Shown here in pieces: positions 35,331 to 43,802 of a DNA stretch of 64,000 bases; within the stretch, counting starts at the first letter, position 1; every line of letters begins with the position of its first letter. The stretch covers positions 1 to 64,000 of the forward strand of contig JBBSQW010000012.1 in NCBI GenBank assembly GCA_038243635.1, read 5' to 3'. The translations under genes and the position numbers were made by a program. The notes below the pieces were generated by a model. That model was not told the DNA's origin and did no database searches. It worked only from the letters and a program-made list of their open reading frames with translations. This stretch comes from Pseudopedobacter sp038243635 (GTDB taxonomy: Bacteria > Bacteroidota > Bacteroidia > Sphingobacteriales > Sphingobacteriaceae).

Positions 35331-36197
35331 TTACTCTCCTTTTGCTTCTTCCGTAGCAGCAACTTCTGCAACTACTGGCGTTCCAGCGTCAGCACCTTTA
35401 CGGGTTCTTTTGCCAGCTTCAGCCGGCGTTTTTTCATCTTTAGCTTGTGGAGCGTCAACTTTTGCTTTTTCAGCAGCAGCTTCTTTATCGCTTTCAGCAT
35501 CTTTCTCTTGCTTACGCTCTTCTAAACCTTCGTTAATCGCATCAATAATAATGCTGGTGATTAAAGAGATAGATTTAGTAGCATCATCATTCGCTGGGAT
35601 AGGGAAATCGATGTTTGAAGGATCAGAGTTAGTATCCACCATTGCAAAAGTAGGGATATTTAACTTGATAGCCTCAGTTACAGCGATATGCTCTTTTTTA
35701 ACGTCTATTAAAAATAAAGCAGCTGGTAAACGGTTTAAATCAGCAATACCTCCTAAAAGGCTTTCTAATTTAATACGCTCACGCTGAATCATTAATTTTT
35801 CTTTTTTAGAAAGCACATCGTAAGTACCATCTTTAGTCATCTTGTCAATGTTAGTCATCTTCTTGATAGATTTTCTAACAGTAGCAAAGTTAGTTAACAT
35901 ACCACCTAACCATCTTTCGGTTACAAACGGCATGTTTACAGATTTTGCGTATTCTGCAACGATGTCTTTAGCTTGTTTCTTAGTAGAAACAAATAAAATT
36001 TTACGACCAGACTTAACAATTTGTTTGATAGCAGAAGCTGCTTCTTCAACTCTTGTTAAAGTTTTGTTTAAGTCGATAATGTGAATTCCGTTACGCTCCA
36101 TAAAGATATATTGCGCCATTTTCGGATTCCACTTGCGGGTAAGGTGACCAAAATGTACACCTGCATCCAATAAGTCCTGATAAGTTGTTCTTGCCAT
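35331..36197 (-). CDS. rpsB: 30S ribosomal protein S2
   Basis: A 288-residue S2. LLDAGVHFGHLTRKWNPKMA, RNGIHIIDLNKTL and RWLGGMLTNFATVRKSIKKM are family blocks, and NIPTFAMVDTNSDPSNIDFP the C-terminal signature. About 50 extra residues form an Ala/Lys/Glu-rich tail (EERKQEKDAESDKEAAAEKA), a common Bacteroidota extension that is probably disordered. Third gene of the operon. Confidence 0.97.
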   Translation of the reverse strand: MARTTYQDLLDAGVHFGHLTRKWNPKMAQYIFMERNGIHIIDLNKTLTRVEEAASAIKQIVKSGRKILFVSTKKQAKDIVAEYAKSVNMPFVTERWLGGMLTNFATVRKSIKKMTNIDKMTKDGTYDVLSKKEKLMIQRERIKLESLLGGIADLNRLPAALFLIDVKKEHIAVTEAIKLNIPTFAMVDTNSDPSNIDFPIPANDDATKSISLITSIIIDAINEGLEERKQEKDAESDKEAAAEKAKVDAPQAKDEKTPAEAGKRTRKGADAGTPVVAEVAATEEAKGE

Positions 36198-36215
36198 TGT
36201 CTTGTCCTCCGAATA

Positions 36216-36602
36216 TTAACGTTTACTGAATTGGAATTTCTTACGAGCTTTAGCTCTACCTGGTTTCTTACGCTCAACCATACGGTTATCACGTGTCATC
36301 AAACCTTTAGCTCTAAGCGCCGGCTTTCTTTCCGCGTCTAATTCTACAATAGCTTTAGCGATTGCTAAACGAACAGCTCCAGCTTGTCCATTAACACCAC
36401 CACCTTTAACGTTTACAGTAACATCAAACTGTCCTGTAACTTCCGCAACAATTAAAGCTTGGTTTACAATGTACTGTAAAGGCAATGTTGGGAAATATTC
36501 CGTATGGTCTTTACCATTTACGGTTATGGTACCGTTGCCGTCTTTTAAGTAGATACGGGCAACTGCAGTTTTTCTTCTTCCAGAAGTATTAGTAACTGAC
36601 AT
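36216..36602 (-). CDS. rpsI: 30S ribosomal protein S9
   Basis: A 128-residue S9. TSGRRKTAVARIYLKDGNG and GGGVNGQAGAVRLAIAKAI are signatures; the end ERKKPGRAKARKKFQFSKR is the tail that reaches the P-site tRNA. Located 18 bases after rplM and 18 bases before rpsB. Confidence 0.97.
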   Translation of the reverse strand: MSVTNTSGRRKTAVARIYLKDGNGTITVNGKDHTEYFPTLPLQYIVNQALIVAEVTGQFDVTVNVKGGGVNGQAGAVRLAIAKAIVELDAERKPALRAKGLMTRDNRMVERKKPGRAKARKKFQFSKR

Positions 36603-36620
36603 TTCTTTTCTCCTTTAAAT

Positions 36621-37064
36621 TTAAAATTTAACTTCTTTAGGGTTTTGTGCAGCATGTGGATGCTCATTACCTGCATAGATGTACAGATTTTTGAAAATTG
36701 CTCTACCTAAACGAGTTTTAGGTAACATACCACGTACAGCCTTCTCAATAACACGAGTAGGATGCTTCTCCATCAATTCCTTTGGAGTAATGAAACGCTG
36801 ACCACCTGGGTAGCCAGTATATCTAACATAAACTTTGTCAGACATTTTGTTTCCTGTCAGTTTAACCTTGTCTGCATTGATAACGATTACATTATCGCCG
36901 CAGTCTACGTGTGGGGTAAAAGATGGCTTGTTTTTTCCTCTAATCACTTTCGCGATGTTAGAAGACAAGCGCCCCAAAATCTCGCCCTGAGCGTCAACAA
37001 CAACCCATTGTTTGTCAACGGTCTTTTTATTGGCAGAGACAGTTTTGTAACTTAACGTATTCAC
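36621..37064 (-). CDS. rplM: 50S ribosomal protein L13
   Basis: A 147-residue L13. KQWVVVDAQGEILGRLSSNI, then HVDCGDNVIVINADKVKLTG, YTGYPGGQRFITPKELMEKH and AVRGMLPKTRLGR are diagnostic. First gene of the operon, preceded by a short 5' leader with a hairpin and a consensus promoter. Confidence 0.97.
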   Translation of the reverse strand: MNTLSYKTVSANKKTVDKQWVVVDAQGEILGRLSSNIAKVIRGKNKPSFTPHVDCGDNVIVINADKVKLTGNKMSDKVYVRYTGYPGGQRFITPKELMEKHPTRVIEKAVRGMLPKTRLGRAIFKNLYIYAGNEHPHAAQNPKEVKF

Positions 37065-37098
37065 TTGCTTTGTATTTAATTAATAAAATATACTATTC

Positions 37099-37114
37099 CC
37101 CTAATTTTTTAGGG
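37099..37114 (-). promoter_or_regulatory. hairpin at the 5' end of the rplM leader
   Basis: CCCTAA and TTAGGG with a short loop form a hairpin that would start within a few bases of the predicted transcript start. Possible roles are mRNA stabilisation or autogenous control by L13; neither is shown. Confidence 0.5.
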
Positions 37115-37118
37115 ACTG

Positions 37119-37149
37119 CAAAGATAGAACTATGCTTTTATATATCAAA
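37119..37149 (-). promoter_or_regulatory. promoter of rplM-rpsI-rpsB-tsf
   Basis: On the minus strand TTTG (37149-37146), 19 bases, then TATCTTTG (37126-37119): an exact match to the Bacteroidota TTTG-N19-TAnnTTTG promoter. Confidence 0.85.
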
Positions 37150-37282
37150 GGGTTGGGTGTGGATTTATTTTTGGGGGTTTGTTGAAGTTGTAGGTGGTAA
37201 GTTTTAGGTTTGGGTGGAGAAATAAAAGTTTAAAGTTAAGGGTTCAAAGTAAAAAGTTTAAAGAAGACAACTTCAATAGTAA

Positions 37283-37389
37283 TTTGGCGTTCCCTTTTTC
37301 CACTGCACAGGCTTTTCCACAGGTCGGGCTCACGCTCATACGCCACAAGGCATTAGTCACAGGCCGGTATCCGCTTTAATCCCTAACGA
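37283..37389 (+). repeat. GGCGTT/CCTAACG dispersed element, copy 4 (diverged)
   Basis: It begins TTTGGCGTTCCC and ends GGTATCCGCTTTAATCCCTA ACG, matching the outer arms of copies 1-3; the middle differs and contains GTCGGGCTCACGCTC. Confidence 0.55.
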
Positions 37390-37703
37390 AAAAAATAGAG
37401 CAGAATTCTCGAAAAAGAGAAACCCTGCTCGGAGTGAAGGGTCGCAAATGATTGTCATTTTGATACTTCCGTAAACCTTAGTGAAGAGTCTCGAGGAAAA
37501 TCCCGGCTTTTGTTAGACATTAAGTTTTTTAATACAAGGCCAGCAAGTCCTCTCAATTACCTCGACACACTCATAATACCTCTGCTGATTGAAAAAATGA
37601 AAGAAATCTCAATGTTGTCATTTCTTTCATTTGCATAGTGTCTTTGTATCTCCTAGGATATTTAATATATTTAGCATTAGTAAATACCTAATTTTATCAT
37701 AAA
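37390..37703. other. intergenic region, no gene seen
   Basis: About 310 bases. GAAAGAAATCTCAATGTTG and CATTTCTTTCATTT form a loose inverted repeat around 37595-37635. No coding frame with a recognisable product. Confidence 0.4.
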
Positions 37704-38318
37704 TTGATACCAATTCCTAATCTACCTACTGACAGCTTATACAAGTTTATCTTTGTCGGAGGAGTTCTGATGATACTCTCTTCATTTTATTTACTAAATC
37801 AAAAGAGTGATACACTTTATGACAGCATTAAAAATTCGGATGCAATTCAATTAAAACTTCAAACAGAAGACAGTTTGGATACATTATTAGCAAAACAGTA
37901 TCTTGACGAATTTCAAATCCACAAGAAGCAGGCTGAATTTTATGTCTCTCATAATTTGGTCGATTCTGCCGAGAGACGCCTTTCAAAAATGAGAGATCTT
38001 CAGAATGGCACATTGCGTTTGCTTAAAAAAGCGAATGCAAAGTATTTAATGTCTACATCTGAAATTAAAATTTTAGATAACATCCAAAAACAATATAATA
38101 ACGATGTTCGCTTATTATATGTATTGCTTTTCTTAGGTTTGGTTTTAACAACTTGTGGTTATTTTGGGTGGCAGTATAGAATTCAAATCCCTCAAGATAG
38201 GATGACTAAAATTCAGTTAGAGTTAATGGAAATCCAATTAAAAAAGGCATCACAATTTCAATCAACATTAAAGTATACTAAATCGTCTCCCCCATTTTAT
38301 AAATTCAATAGTTTCTAA
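37704..38318 (+). CDS. two-helix membrane protein, unknown function
   Basis: A 204-residue protein. Two membrane helices are visible: about 15-31 (FIFVGGVLMILSSFYLL) and about 134-152 (LLYVLLFLGLVLTTCGYFGW). A helical, charged 100-residue domain rich in Asp/Lys lies between (KQYLDEFQIHKKQAEFYVSH), followed by a short cytoplasmic tail. The only start that keeps the first helix whole is a TTG at 37704, as an in-frame TAA precedes it; the ATG at about 37767 would cut the helix. Family not recognised. Its 3' end overlaps the tail of the convergent toxin pseudogene by 51 bases. Confidence 0.55.
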   Translation: MIPIPNLPTDSLYKFIFVGGVLMILSSFYLLNQKSDTLYDSIKNSDAIQLKLQTEDSLDTLLAKQYLDEFQIHKKQAEFYVSHNLVDSAERRLSKMRDLQNGTLRLLKKANAKYLMSTSEIKILDNIQKQYNNDVRLLYVLLFLGLVLTTCGYFGWQYRIQIPQDRMTKIQLELMEIQLKKASQFQSTLKYTKSSPPFYKFNSF

Positions 38319-38647
38319 ACTTTGACCTTGTATCAACAGGCCTTTTTTACATGAGTGAAAAAGAAGCTTCCTATCCTCATAATGCCCCTTAGCAGAAATA
38401 ATATTAACAATTACAGTCCGGTTGTCAATTCTATAAACGAACCTATCTTTTCTATTAATCCTCCTCGACCAATAGCCTGACAAATCAAACTTCAACTTTT
38501 CAGGGTTTCCAATGCCAACTTCAGGATGTTCCGATAGTTCTAAAATGATTTGCTCAATTCTTTTGATGGACGCTTTATTACCAGAACGGTAATGGACTTG
38601 AAATTCTTTTGTGCAGATTTCTCGAAAATTACAGAATACTTTCCCAT
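38268..38647 (-). pseudogene. YoeB/Txe-type (RelE fold) toxin, frameshifted
   Basis: The gene opens at ATG 38647 (MGKYSVIFEKSAQK). The frame shifts by one base in an AAAA run near 38607, and the rest (EFQVHYRSGNKASIKRIEQI, then LSGYWSRRINRKDRFVYRID and IISAKGHYED) continues in another frame. Adding one A restores the full Txe/YoeB protein, an mRNA interferase acting at the ribosome. As it stands only a short peptide or an N-truncated TTG-started product (38495) could be made. After SAKGHYED, where the family normally ends, about 30 extra residues run to 38268, so the stop may also have been lost. It overlaps its intact antitoxin gene by 19 bases. Confidence 0.75.
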
Positions 38648-38838
38648 ATATTTTTTGGGTCTTTTACCGTAACCGTTTCGCCTTTTTCAATATTTTCTTC
38701 CCTTTGCTTTATTTCGGCAACAAATGCGGGATTATAAGGATATTTTTCTGCACTAATACCCCAAGATTTCACTAATGCTTTCAAGGCTTCCAATTGCTCT
38801 TGACTCTCGGTATGAATAACTAAGGTTTCCATATCCAA
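38629..38838 (-). CDS. antitoxin of the YoeB-type module
   Basis: A 69-residue protein (MDMETLVIHTESQEQLEALK, then ALVKSWGISAEKYPYNPAF). Short Bacteroidota antitoxins with this TEEQLKALKALLKALGI-like helix followed by a linker (PYNPAFVAEIKQREENIEKG) partner RelE-fold toxins. The start of the toxin gene overlaps its end by 19 bases. The frame is intact although the toxin is broken. Confidence 0.8.
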   Translation of the reverse strand: MDMETLVIHTESQEQLEALKALVKSWGISAEKYPYNPAFVAEIKQREENIEKGETVTVKDPKNIWESIL

Positions 38839-39202
38839 ATTTAGTTTTAATTCATTAATAAATGAAACTCAATATTTCTCAATTGACAAAACACCTTTTA
38901 CTACAAATCATCCGGTTTAAACCCTATTCGCTTTCTTGTTGGTGGATTTATCTTCTACTGCATCAGTTCATCCACGTATTTAAAAATAGTGGTGATACCT
39001 TTATCATAACTAATTAATCTTTTCCTGTGGTCGGTGTAATTTACCGTCTCATTAAAACAGGCTCAAAAAAAAGCGGCGTGGTTACAATATCAACCACAAT
39101 TAAAAAGCCTCCAACCATAAATGAATAAAATTGTCAGCATGCTCTATAAAATTTAACAATTAAATTTTATAGAGCTTATAATCAGAAACTCAGTAAACAT
39201 TA
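38839..39202. other. intergenic region with a decayed coding remnant
   Basis: Apart from the remnant at 38955-39117 no gene is seen. Part of a larger 760-base non-coding stretch before the azurin gene. Confidence 0.5.
38955..39117 (-). pseudogene. decayed ORF remnant, unknown family
   Basis: From ATG 39117 the frame reads MVGGFLIVVDIVTTPLFFEP, a membrane-like segment. A different frame then gives CFNETVNYTDHRKRLISYDK and GITTIFKYVDELMQ to a TAG at 38955. The second part has protein-like composition. The two parts need a shift near 39060 to join. The family is not recognised and the call is tentative. Confidence 0.3.
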
Positions 39203-39339
39203 CTAGCGCAAGTCTTAATAAAGGAGCAAAGTGCAAAAGCATGACCTGTGCAAATTGCGAATTTTGAAATATAAAATCTGTCGTTACTAAGCACAAGTCA
39301 CTACACTCACATTACCATCACATGTAAGACTTGCGCTAG
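39203..39339. repeat. 137-bp MITE-like element with 15-bp perfect inverted ends
   Basis: CTAGCGCAAGTCTTA (39203-39217) and TAAGACTTGCGCTAG (39325-39339) are exact inverse complements. The inside codes for nothing visible, and also contains a second offset pair (AAGCACAAGTC, GACCTGTGCAAA). Size and ends are those of a small non-autonomous element. Confidence 0.7.
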
Positions 39340-39530
39340 ATGGGCTACTCTTGTTAAAAAGTCAATTTGACATAAAACAAATTAACTTAAAGTAGTGATC
39401 AAGAAAGTCAGTTGGTCATAAAACCAACTATAGTGATGTCTGATTATGCTTATTAACTTTTACTGGATTAACCAAACATTACAATTCAAGCATTTATTAC
39501 TTTATTATTACAGAAAAACCCATCATATGG

Positions 39531-39538
39531 TAAATTTG
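39531..39538 (+). promoter_or_regulatory. candidate -7 box of the azurin gene
   Basis: TAAATTTG is an exact TAnnTTTG match about 60 bases before the ATG. No clear -33 TTTG was found at the right spacing. Confidence 0.4.
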
Positions 39539-39599
39539 TGACTTTAATCATGTGCTAACAAAAATCATTTACCTTATTTTTGCTCAAAATCCATTTATT

Positions 39600-40121
39600 A
39601 TGAAACAAATTAAATTAAAATTCGCTTTTGTAGCCCTTGCGCTAGGTTTAACTTGCTTATTTGCGTGTAACAACGATCAAAAAAGCGAAGCTACTAATGA
39701 AACTGCAGTTGCAGATGAAGTAGCTGACGAAACAGCAGCTCCTCAAGACAAAGTAGAAATTACTTTGAATGCTGATGACGCGATGAAATTCGATAAGAAT
39801 GAAATCACCGTTTCTGCAGGTCAAACTGTTGTGCTAACATTGAACCACACAGGTAAACAACCTGCAACAGCAATGGGACATAATTTTGTACTTTTAACAC
39901 AAGGTACAGATATGGCTACTTTTGCAACAGCTGCAATGGCTGCAAAAGACAATGATTATATCCCAACTGATGCAAGCAGCGTAATTGCGCACACTAAGAT
40001 TATCGGCGGCGGAGAAAGTGATACCATCACTTTTACAGCACCAGAAAAAGGAACGTATGATTTTTTATGTTCATTTCCAGGTCACTACTCTGTTATGAAG
40101 GGTAAATTTATAGTCCAATAA
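39600..40121 (+). CDS. azurin-like cupredoxin lipoprotein
   Basis: A 173-residue lipoprotein (MKQIKLKFAFVALALGLTCL, then FACNN; lipobox LFAC), started at the ATG at 39600. After an acidic Ala/Glu/Asp linker comes a cupredoxin domain. The copper ligands are the His in MGHNFVLL and the Cys, His and Met in FLCSFPGHYSVMKGKF. The ligand set and the loop AATAMAAKDNDYIP match azurins. It is a soluble-domain electron carrier tethered to a membrane, perhaps serving a cytochrome oxidase or peroxidase. It has its own promoter box and terminator. Confidence 0.93.
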   Translation: MKQIKLKFAFVALALGLTCLFACNNDQKSEATNETAVADEVADETAAPQDKVEITLNADDAMKFDKNEITVSAGQTVVLTLNHTGKQPATAMGHNFVLLTQGTDMATFATAAMAAKDNDYIPTDASSVIAHTKIIGGGESDTITFTAPEKGTYDFLCSFPGHYSVMKGKFIVQ

Positions 40122-40146
40122 GATTATAAAGAGTTAATAATCAAAG

Positions 40147-40199
40147 AGTCCCAGAAGGTTGAAAGTTTTATATTTTCTTATCCTTCTGGGACTTTTTTC
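40147..40199 (+). terminator. terminator of the azurin gene
   Basis: AGTCCCAGAAGG pairs with CCTTCTGGGACT, followed by a T run, 25 bases after the stop. Confidence 0.88.
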
Positions 40200-40228
40200 A
40201 TTTCAAGTCACTTTTTAAAATCCGTCTA

Positions 40229-40431
40229 ATACCAAATATATTTAATAAATAGTCTGTTGTTGATTGCTGAAAACCACATAGATACATAGCTTTTTAAGCA
40301 AGATGTAAAAGACATAGCTATGTTCCGCAAAGCGGAACGCTATGTGAACTAAAAAAAAATGCTTTGTCCTCTCAAACAAGATTATGTATCTATGTGGGAA
40401 ATTTAGGCTATTATATATACAAAAATGGTAT
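40229..40431. mobile_element. 203-bp MITE-like element (ATACCA...TGGTAT), copy 1
   Basis: It is bounded by ATACCAAATATATTTA and TATATATACAAAAATGGTAT. Nested inside are CCACATAGATACATA and TATGTATCTATGTGG, with the central hairpin GTTCCGC-AAA-GCGGAAC. It matches 60607-60811 nearly base by base at both ends and in the centre. It codes for nothing. Confidence 0.8.
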
Positions 40432-40623
40432 AACTAAGAGAGTAAAAACTCGATTGCTAGCGCTAACTTTACTTTCCTAAATTACAGTTTGTGAAGTATC
40501 TACTCTCTTGAGCTTTATTATCCGGCTAACTAACTCAAGCGATTTTGGATAACCACAATTCACTATCTATGGGTTTATTCAAACAGCCGTTTAAGCTTAC
40601 CGCCAGAAACGACTGTTTAGATA
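40432..40623. other. intergenic region, weak hairpin only
   Basis: No gene seen. AAACAGCCGTTT and AAACGACTGTTT (about 40577-40618) form an imperfect hairpin just after the stop of the next minus-strand gene and may end its transcript. Confidence 0.4.
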
Positions 40624-41079
40624 TTAAATAGACGAAGTTAAAAACAACGCCGATGATGCCGCAAGTTTTTTAGCTACGGAAAGTTCACGTTCGCTATTAT
40701 CATATTGCTTATAAAGAGATACTTCTCTCTTTGTGCCATTATTAAAAGATAATACAAGCATCACATTTTTTACTTCTTTGCCATTATAACTGATATCTTC
40801 TTTAACATCTGTCACTTTTTCGAGATCAATTATTTCGTATACAAGATCAATTAGGTTGAGAAGTATCATTTTCCGGTTGTCCGAATAAGCTATCAACAAG
40901 TTTCCTATCGTGTCTTTGCGGATTAATTTGCAGTTATTATCAGCCGTAATTTTTTCAAGTTTATTCTGAATTAACACTTGTTTCTTTTTCTTGTTACTTT
41001 TTCTGACGATCAAAACAGGAATCCATATCAATGCGGCAAGAACAACCATAACAAGGGCGTTCTCTAAAATATTTGTCAT
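40624..41079 (-). CDS. single-pass membrane protein, unknown function
   Basis: A 151-residue protein with one N-terminal membrane helix (VMVVLAALIWIPVLIV, about 10-25) followed by a Lys-rich stop-transfer (RKSNKKKKQ). A cytoplasmic domain of beta/alpha character follows (CKLIRKDTIGNLLIAYSDNR, LIDLVYEIIDLEKVTDVKED). It may bind a regulatory ligand, but I recognise no family. It is monocistronic. Confidence 0.6.
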   Translation of the reverse strand: MTNILENALVMVVLAALIWIPVLIVRKSNKKKKQVLIQNKLEKITADNNCKLIRKDTIGNLLIAYSDNRKMILLNLIDLVYEIIDLEKVTDVKEDISYNGKEVKNVMLVLSFNNGTKREVSLYKQYDNSERELSVAKKLAASSALFLTSSI

Positions 41080-41214
41080 TTCTTTTAGCGTTTAATGATT
41101 TTTGATTGTCGCCTTTAGCGACAGATAATAAAAGATTGGAAATTTTTAACGTAAATTCCCTGGTAGAGTTGCCTCGATCTTCGATAGTAAGAAGGAAGAT
41201 AGGCGGTTTTGTAG

Positions 41215-41559
41215 CTAATAGAAGGAATGAAAAGGAAACAAGATAAGCCAGAGCCAGCGCTGTCTCAACATTTTAAGTTTTTTCTGACAAAAATTATCCG
41301 AAATGAAACCTGAAAAGCTGGTGAAGGCAATGAAAGCAAACAGCGCAGGTGAAGAAATAGGTAAAGTTTGCGAATTTACCGGTGAAGATATTCTTGAATT
41401 CTCCAAAAATGCAGCACTCGCACCTGAAGGTTCAACTTTCTTAAATTCCTGTTTTTGATTGCTCTTTAATAACGCTTGGTTATGGAACGCAAATGAAGCC
41501 TTCGTATTAAAGACAACCCCAAAAATTAAGATGGTGAAAATTTTTAGTAGCAGCTTCAT
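41215..41559 (-). CDS. small exported or membrane protein, unknown function
   Basis: Started at MKLLLKIFTILIFGVVFNTK (114 residues) because this is a good signal sequence; six more codons upstream do not help. The middle is Ser/Pro-rich (SRISSPVNSQTLPISSPAL) and a second hydrophobic stretch (FAFIAFTSFSGFI) is present near residue 80. Not recognised; could be spurious. Confidence 0.4.
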   Translation of the reverse strand: MKLLLKIFTILIFGVVFNTKASFAFHNQALLKSNQKQEFKKVEPSGASAAFLENSRISSPVNSQTLPISSPALFAFIAFTSFSGFISDNFCQKKLKMLRQRWLWLILFPFHSFY

Positions 41560-41920
41560 TTCTGCAATGATACGCAAATCATTGCAACAAAAACATCATA
41601 CAAAAATCAGCGCATCATTGCTTTGGACTAATTGAATTTATTATTTGTTAAACTACTTATTTTAAAACCTTTAGTTCCAACCTTAATTATTTATTTTTCA
41701 GAAACGAAAAACGATTTTATACTCAAGTATTAAAGATTCGCTCAAGTTCCATTACCTCAATATTTGTCGCTAAATTCTAAAAATCACACAGTCCTAAAGA
41801 GTCATCTCTAAGCAAAGCCGTCAATCAGCAATAATTTTTTCTGCAAAAAATTCGCCTTCTGCAAACAAACTCTTTATTTTGTATCAAACACTACAATTCA
41901 ATATACTTTATACGCTAAAG
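41560..41920. other. intergenic region between divergent genes
   Basis: About 360 AT-rich bases with no gene seen; presumably holds the channel gene promoter. TTTATTTTG at about 41871 is a partial -7 box. Confidence 0.4.
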
Positions 41921-42784
41921 ATGCTTTCGAACGGCGCTTCGAATAAATCTAATATAACACAGCTTATGCTACAACAAAGATTTAAAGAAAGACTAAACAG
42001 CATTATATTCGGAACCGATACCAAACAAGGCAGACGTTTCGATATCATTTTACTTTGGGTAATCTTGGTAAGCGTGTTGGTAGTTATTGCAGAGAGCATG
42101 CCCGAACTCGGTCTTAACTATCCAAAGACGTTTTATTACATCGAATGGTTTTTCACTATTGCGTTTTCCATAGAATACCTGATTCGACTCTATATTGCAG
42201 AGAAAACCACAAAATATGTGTTTAGCTTTTGGGGAGTTATTGATTTTCTTTCCGTAATACCTACCTATTTCAGCATCTTTTTTGCGGCGTACCACTACCT
42301 TTTGGTGATCAGAATATTGCGGTTATTGCGAATTTTTAGAATATTAAAGCTGGTTAGGTTTACCCGGGAAGGTCAAGTGCTTTTAGCCGCATTAAAATTG
42401 AGTGCTTATAAAATTGCCGTATTTATTACGTTCATTTTTACGTTCATTGTACTTTTAGCCACATTGATGTACGTGATTGAACATGGAAATCCTGGTTTCT
42501 CCAGTATTCCAACTAGTATTTATTGGGGAATCGTAACCGTTACAACGGTGGGTTTTGGAGATATTGTACCCATGACTTATCTAGGCAAAGCGATTGCTTC
42601 TTTTATGATGTTATCTGGCTATGCCATAATTGCAGTACCAACTGGCATCGTAACCGCCGAATTAACTAAGAAGGTTAGAGAAAAACATCAATCAAAATGC
42701 CCCAAATGTGATCGAGCAGTAAAAAATGTAGATAACTTTTGTGCTAACTGTGGACAGACTTTAAGCTTAGAAACTGAGTATTAA
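41921..42784 (+). CDS. voltage-gated potassium channel with C-terminal zinc ribbon
   Basis: About 287 residues with six membrane helices. The S4 sensor is VIRILRLLRIFRILKLVRF, with Arg or Lys at every third place. The pore loop TVTTVGFGDIVP holds the K+ filter TVGFGD, and the last helix is FMMLSGYAIIAVPTGIVTA. After S6 comes a 45-residue cytoplasmic tail with CPKCDRAVKNVDNFCANCGQ, four Cys of a zinc-ribbon. Prokaryotic Kv channels usually end in a coiled coil or nothing; the ribbon may help tetramer assembly. I chose the ATG at 41921; another at about 41966 is possible. Confidence 0.9.
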   Translation: MLSNGASNKSNITQLMLQQRFKERLNSIIFGTDTKQGRRFDIILLWVILVSVLVVIAESMPELGLNYPKTFYYIEWFFTIAFSIEYLIRLYIAEKTTKYVFSFWGVIDFLSVIPTYFSIFFAAYHYLLVIRILRLLRIFRILKLVRFTREGQVLLAALKLSAYKIAVFITFIFTFIVLLATLMYVIEHGNPGFSSIPTSIYWGIVTVTTVGFGDIVPMTYLGKAIASFMMLSGYAIIAVPTGIVTAELTKKVREKHQSKCPKCDRAVKNVDNFCANCGQTLSLETEY

Positions 42785-42969
42785 TTTAAGAAAATGTAAA
42801 ACTATAAGACAAAAATGATTGAAACAAACGCAATTTATACTAACGGCTAACAAATGCCTAATATCAAAAAAATGCACCTTTCCCTTTAATATACTCCACT
42901 TATAATTAACAACATATAATCTAAATCAAATTTTTAAAAGGTTTTCAATAAATAACATCAGCACAAACA

Positions 42970-43794
42970 ATGATATATAAAGGACCATTAAATGAGTATT
43001 TAAAGCTGGATCAAATTCACAGTGAAAAATGCTTAGAACAACCAGAGGTTTTAGAGAGTTCTTTAACATTTGTTTGGTTTAACGATACTACCAAACTGGT
43101 TATTGATAATGAAACACATACATTCCACCAAAATGAGATTGTCTGTTTGACAGAGTTTCATCAAATTGCTGATTTTGATTTCTGTAATGCCAGGATGATT
43201 AGATTTAACAGGTCATTTTACTGCGTTATTGATCACGATACGGAAGTGGGCTGTGTTGGCATTTTATTTTTCGGCGCCTCACAACTGCCAGTCTTAAAAA
43301 TCCCAGAAGAAGATTTAGATACTTTTCGAACCATTTGGAAGATGTTTGAAATTGAAATGCAATCCAATGATAATTTACAATTGGAAATGTTGCAAAGCAT
43401 GTTAAAGCGCTTTATCATTTTAAGCACTAGAATTTATAAGAAACAACATGGCTACCTGCAAATAGATATTTTGGATGTTGATATTGTTAGAGCTTACAAT
43501 TTTTTGGTCGAAAAACACTTTCGTACAGTGCACACCGTTGCAAGTTACGCTGGTATGCTCCATAAAACTCCTAAAACACTTTCATCCCTCTTCTTGAAAC
43601 TAGCTGCTAAAACACCGTTACAATTTATTCAGGACCGTAAACTTTTGGAGGCTAAGCGACTTTTAAAGCATACAGATAAAAGTATTAAAGAAATTGCATT
43701 TGAAATTGGATTTGAGGACATCCAAACCTTTGGCCGTTTCTTTAAAAACTACACTGGCGAATCCCCAACTTATTTTAAAGAATCAAAAATTTAG
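42970..43794 (+). CDS. AraC family transcriptional regulator
   Basis: A 274-residue regulator. Residues about 20-140 are a cupin-like sensor (WFNDTTKLVIDNETHTFHQN), and the last 100 are an AraC double helix-turn-helix (FRTVHTVASYAGMLHKTPKT and AKRLLKHTDKSIKEIAFEIG, then FEDIQTFGRFFKNYTGESPT). It sits just before the CMD/DoxX genes. The gap between them holds 21-bp-spaced direct repeats, the usual AraC-type operator spacing, so it probably activates that operon. Confidence 0.93.
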   Translation: MIYKGPLNEYLKLDQIHSEKCLEQPEVLESSLTFVWFNDTTKLVIDNETHTFHQNEIVCLTEFHQIADFDFCNARMIRFNRSFYCVIDHDTEVGCVGILFFGASQLPVLKIPEEDLDTFRTIWKMFEIEMQSNDNLQLEMLQSMLKRFIILSTRIYKKQHGYLQIDILDVDIVRAYNFLVEKHFRTVHTVASYAGMLHKTPKTLSSLFLKLAAKTPLQFIQDRKLLEAKRLLKHTDKSIKEIAFEIGFEDIQTFGRFFKNYTGESPTYFKESKI

Positions 43795-43802
43795 CTAGGA
43801 AA

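Noticed and set aside
37194..37379. A 61-codon plus-strand frame upstream of rplM
   Set aside because: It runs through the dispersed repeat at 37283-37389 and has no protein features.
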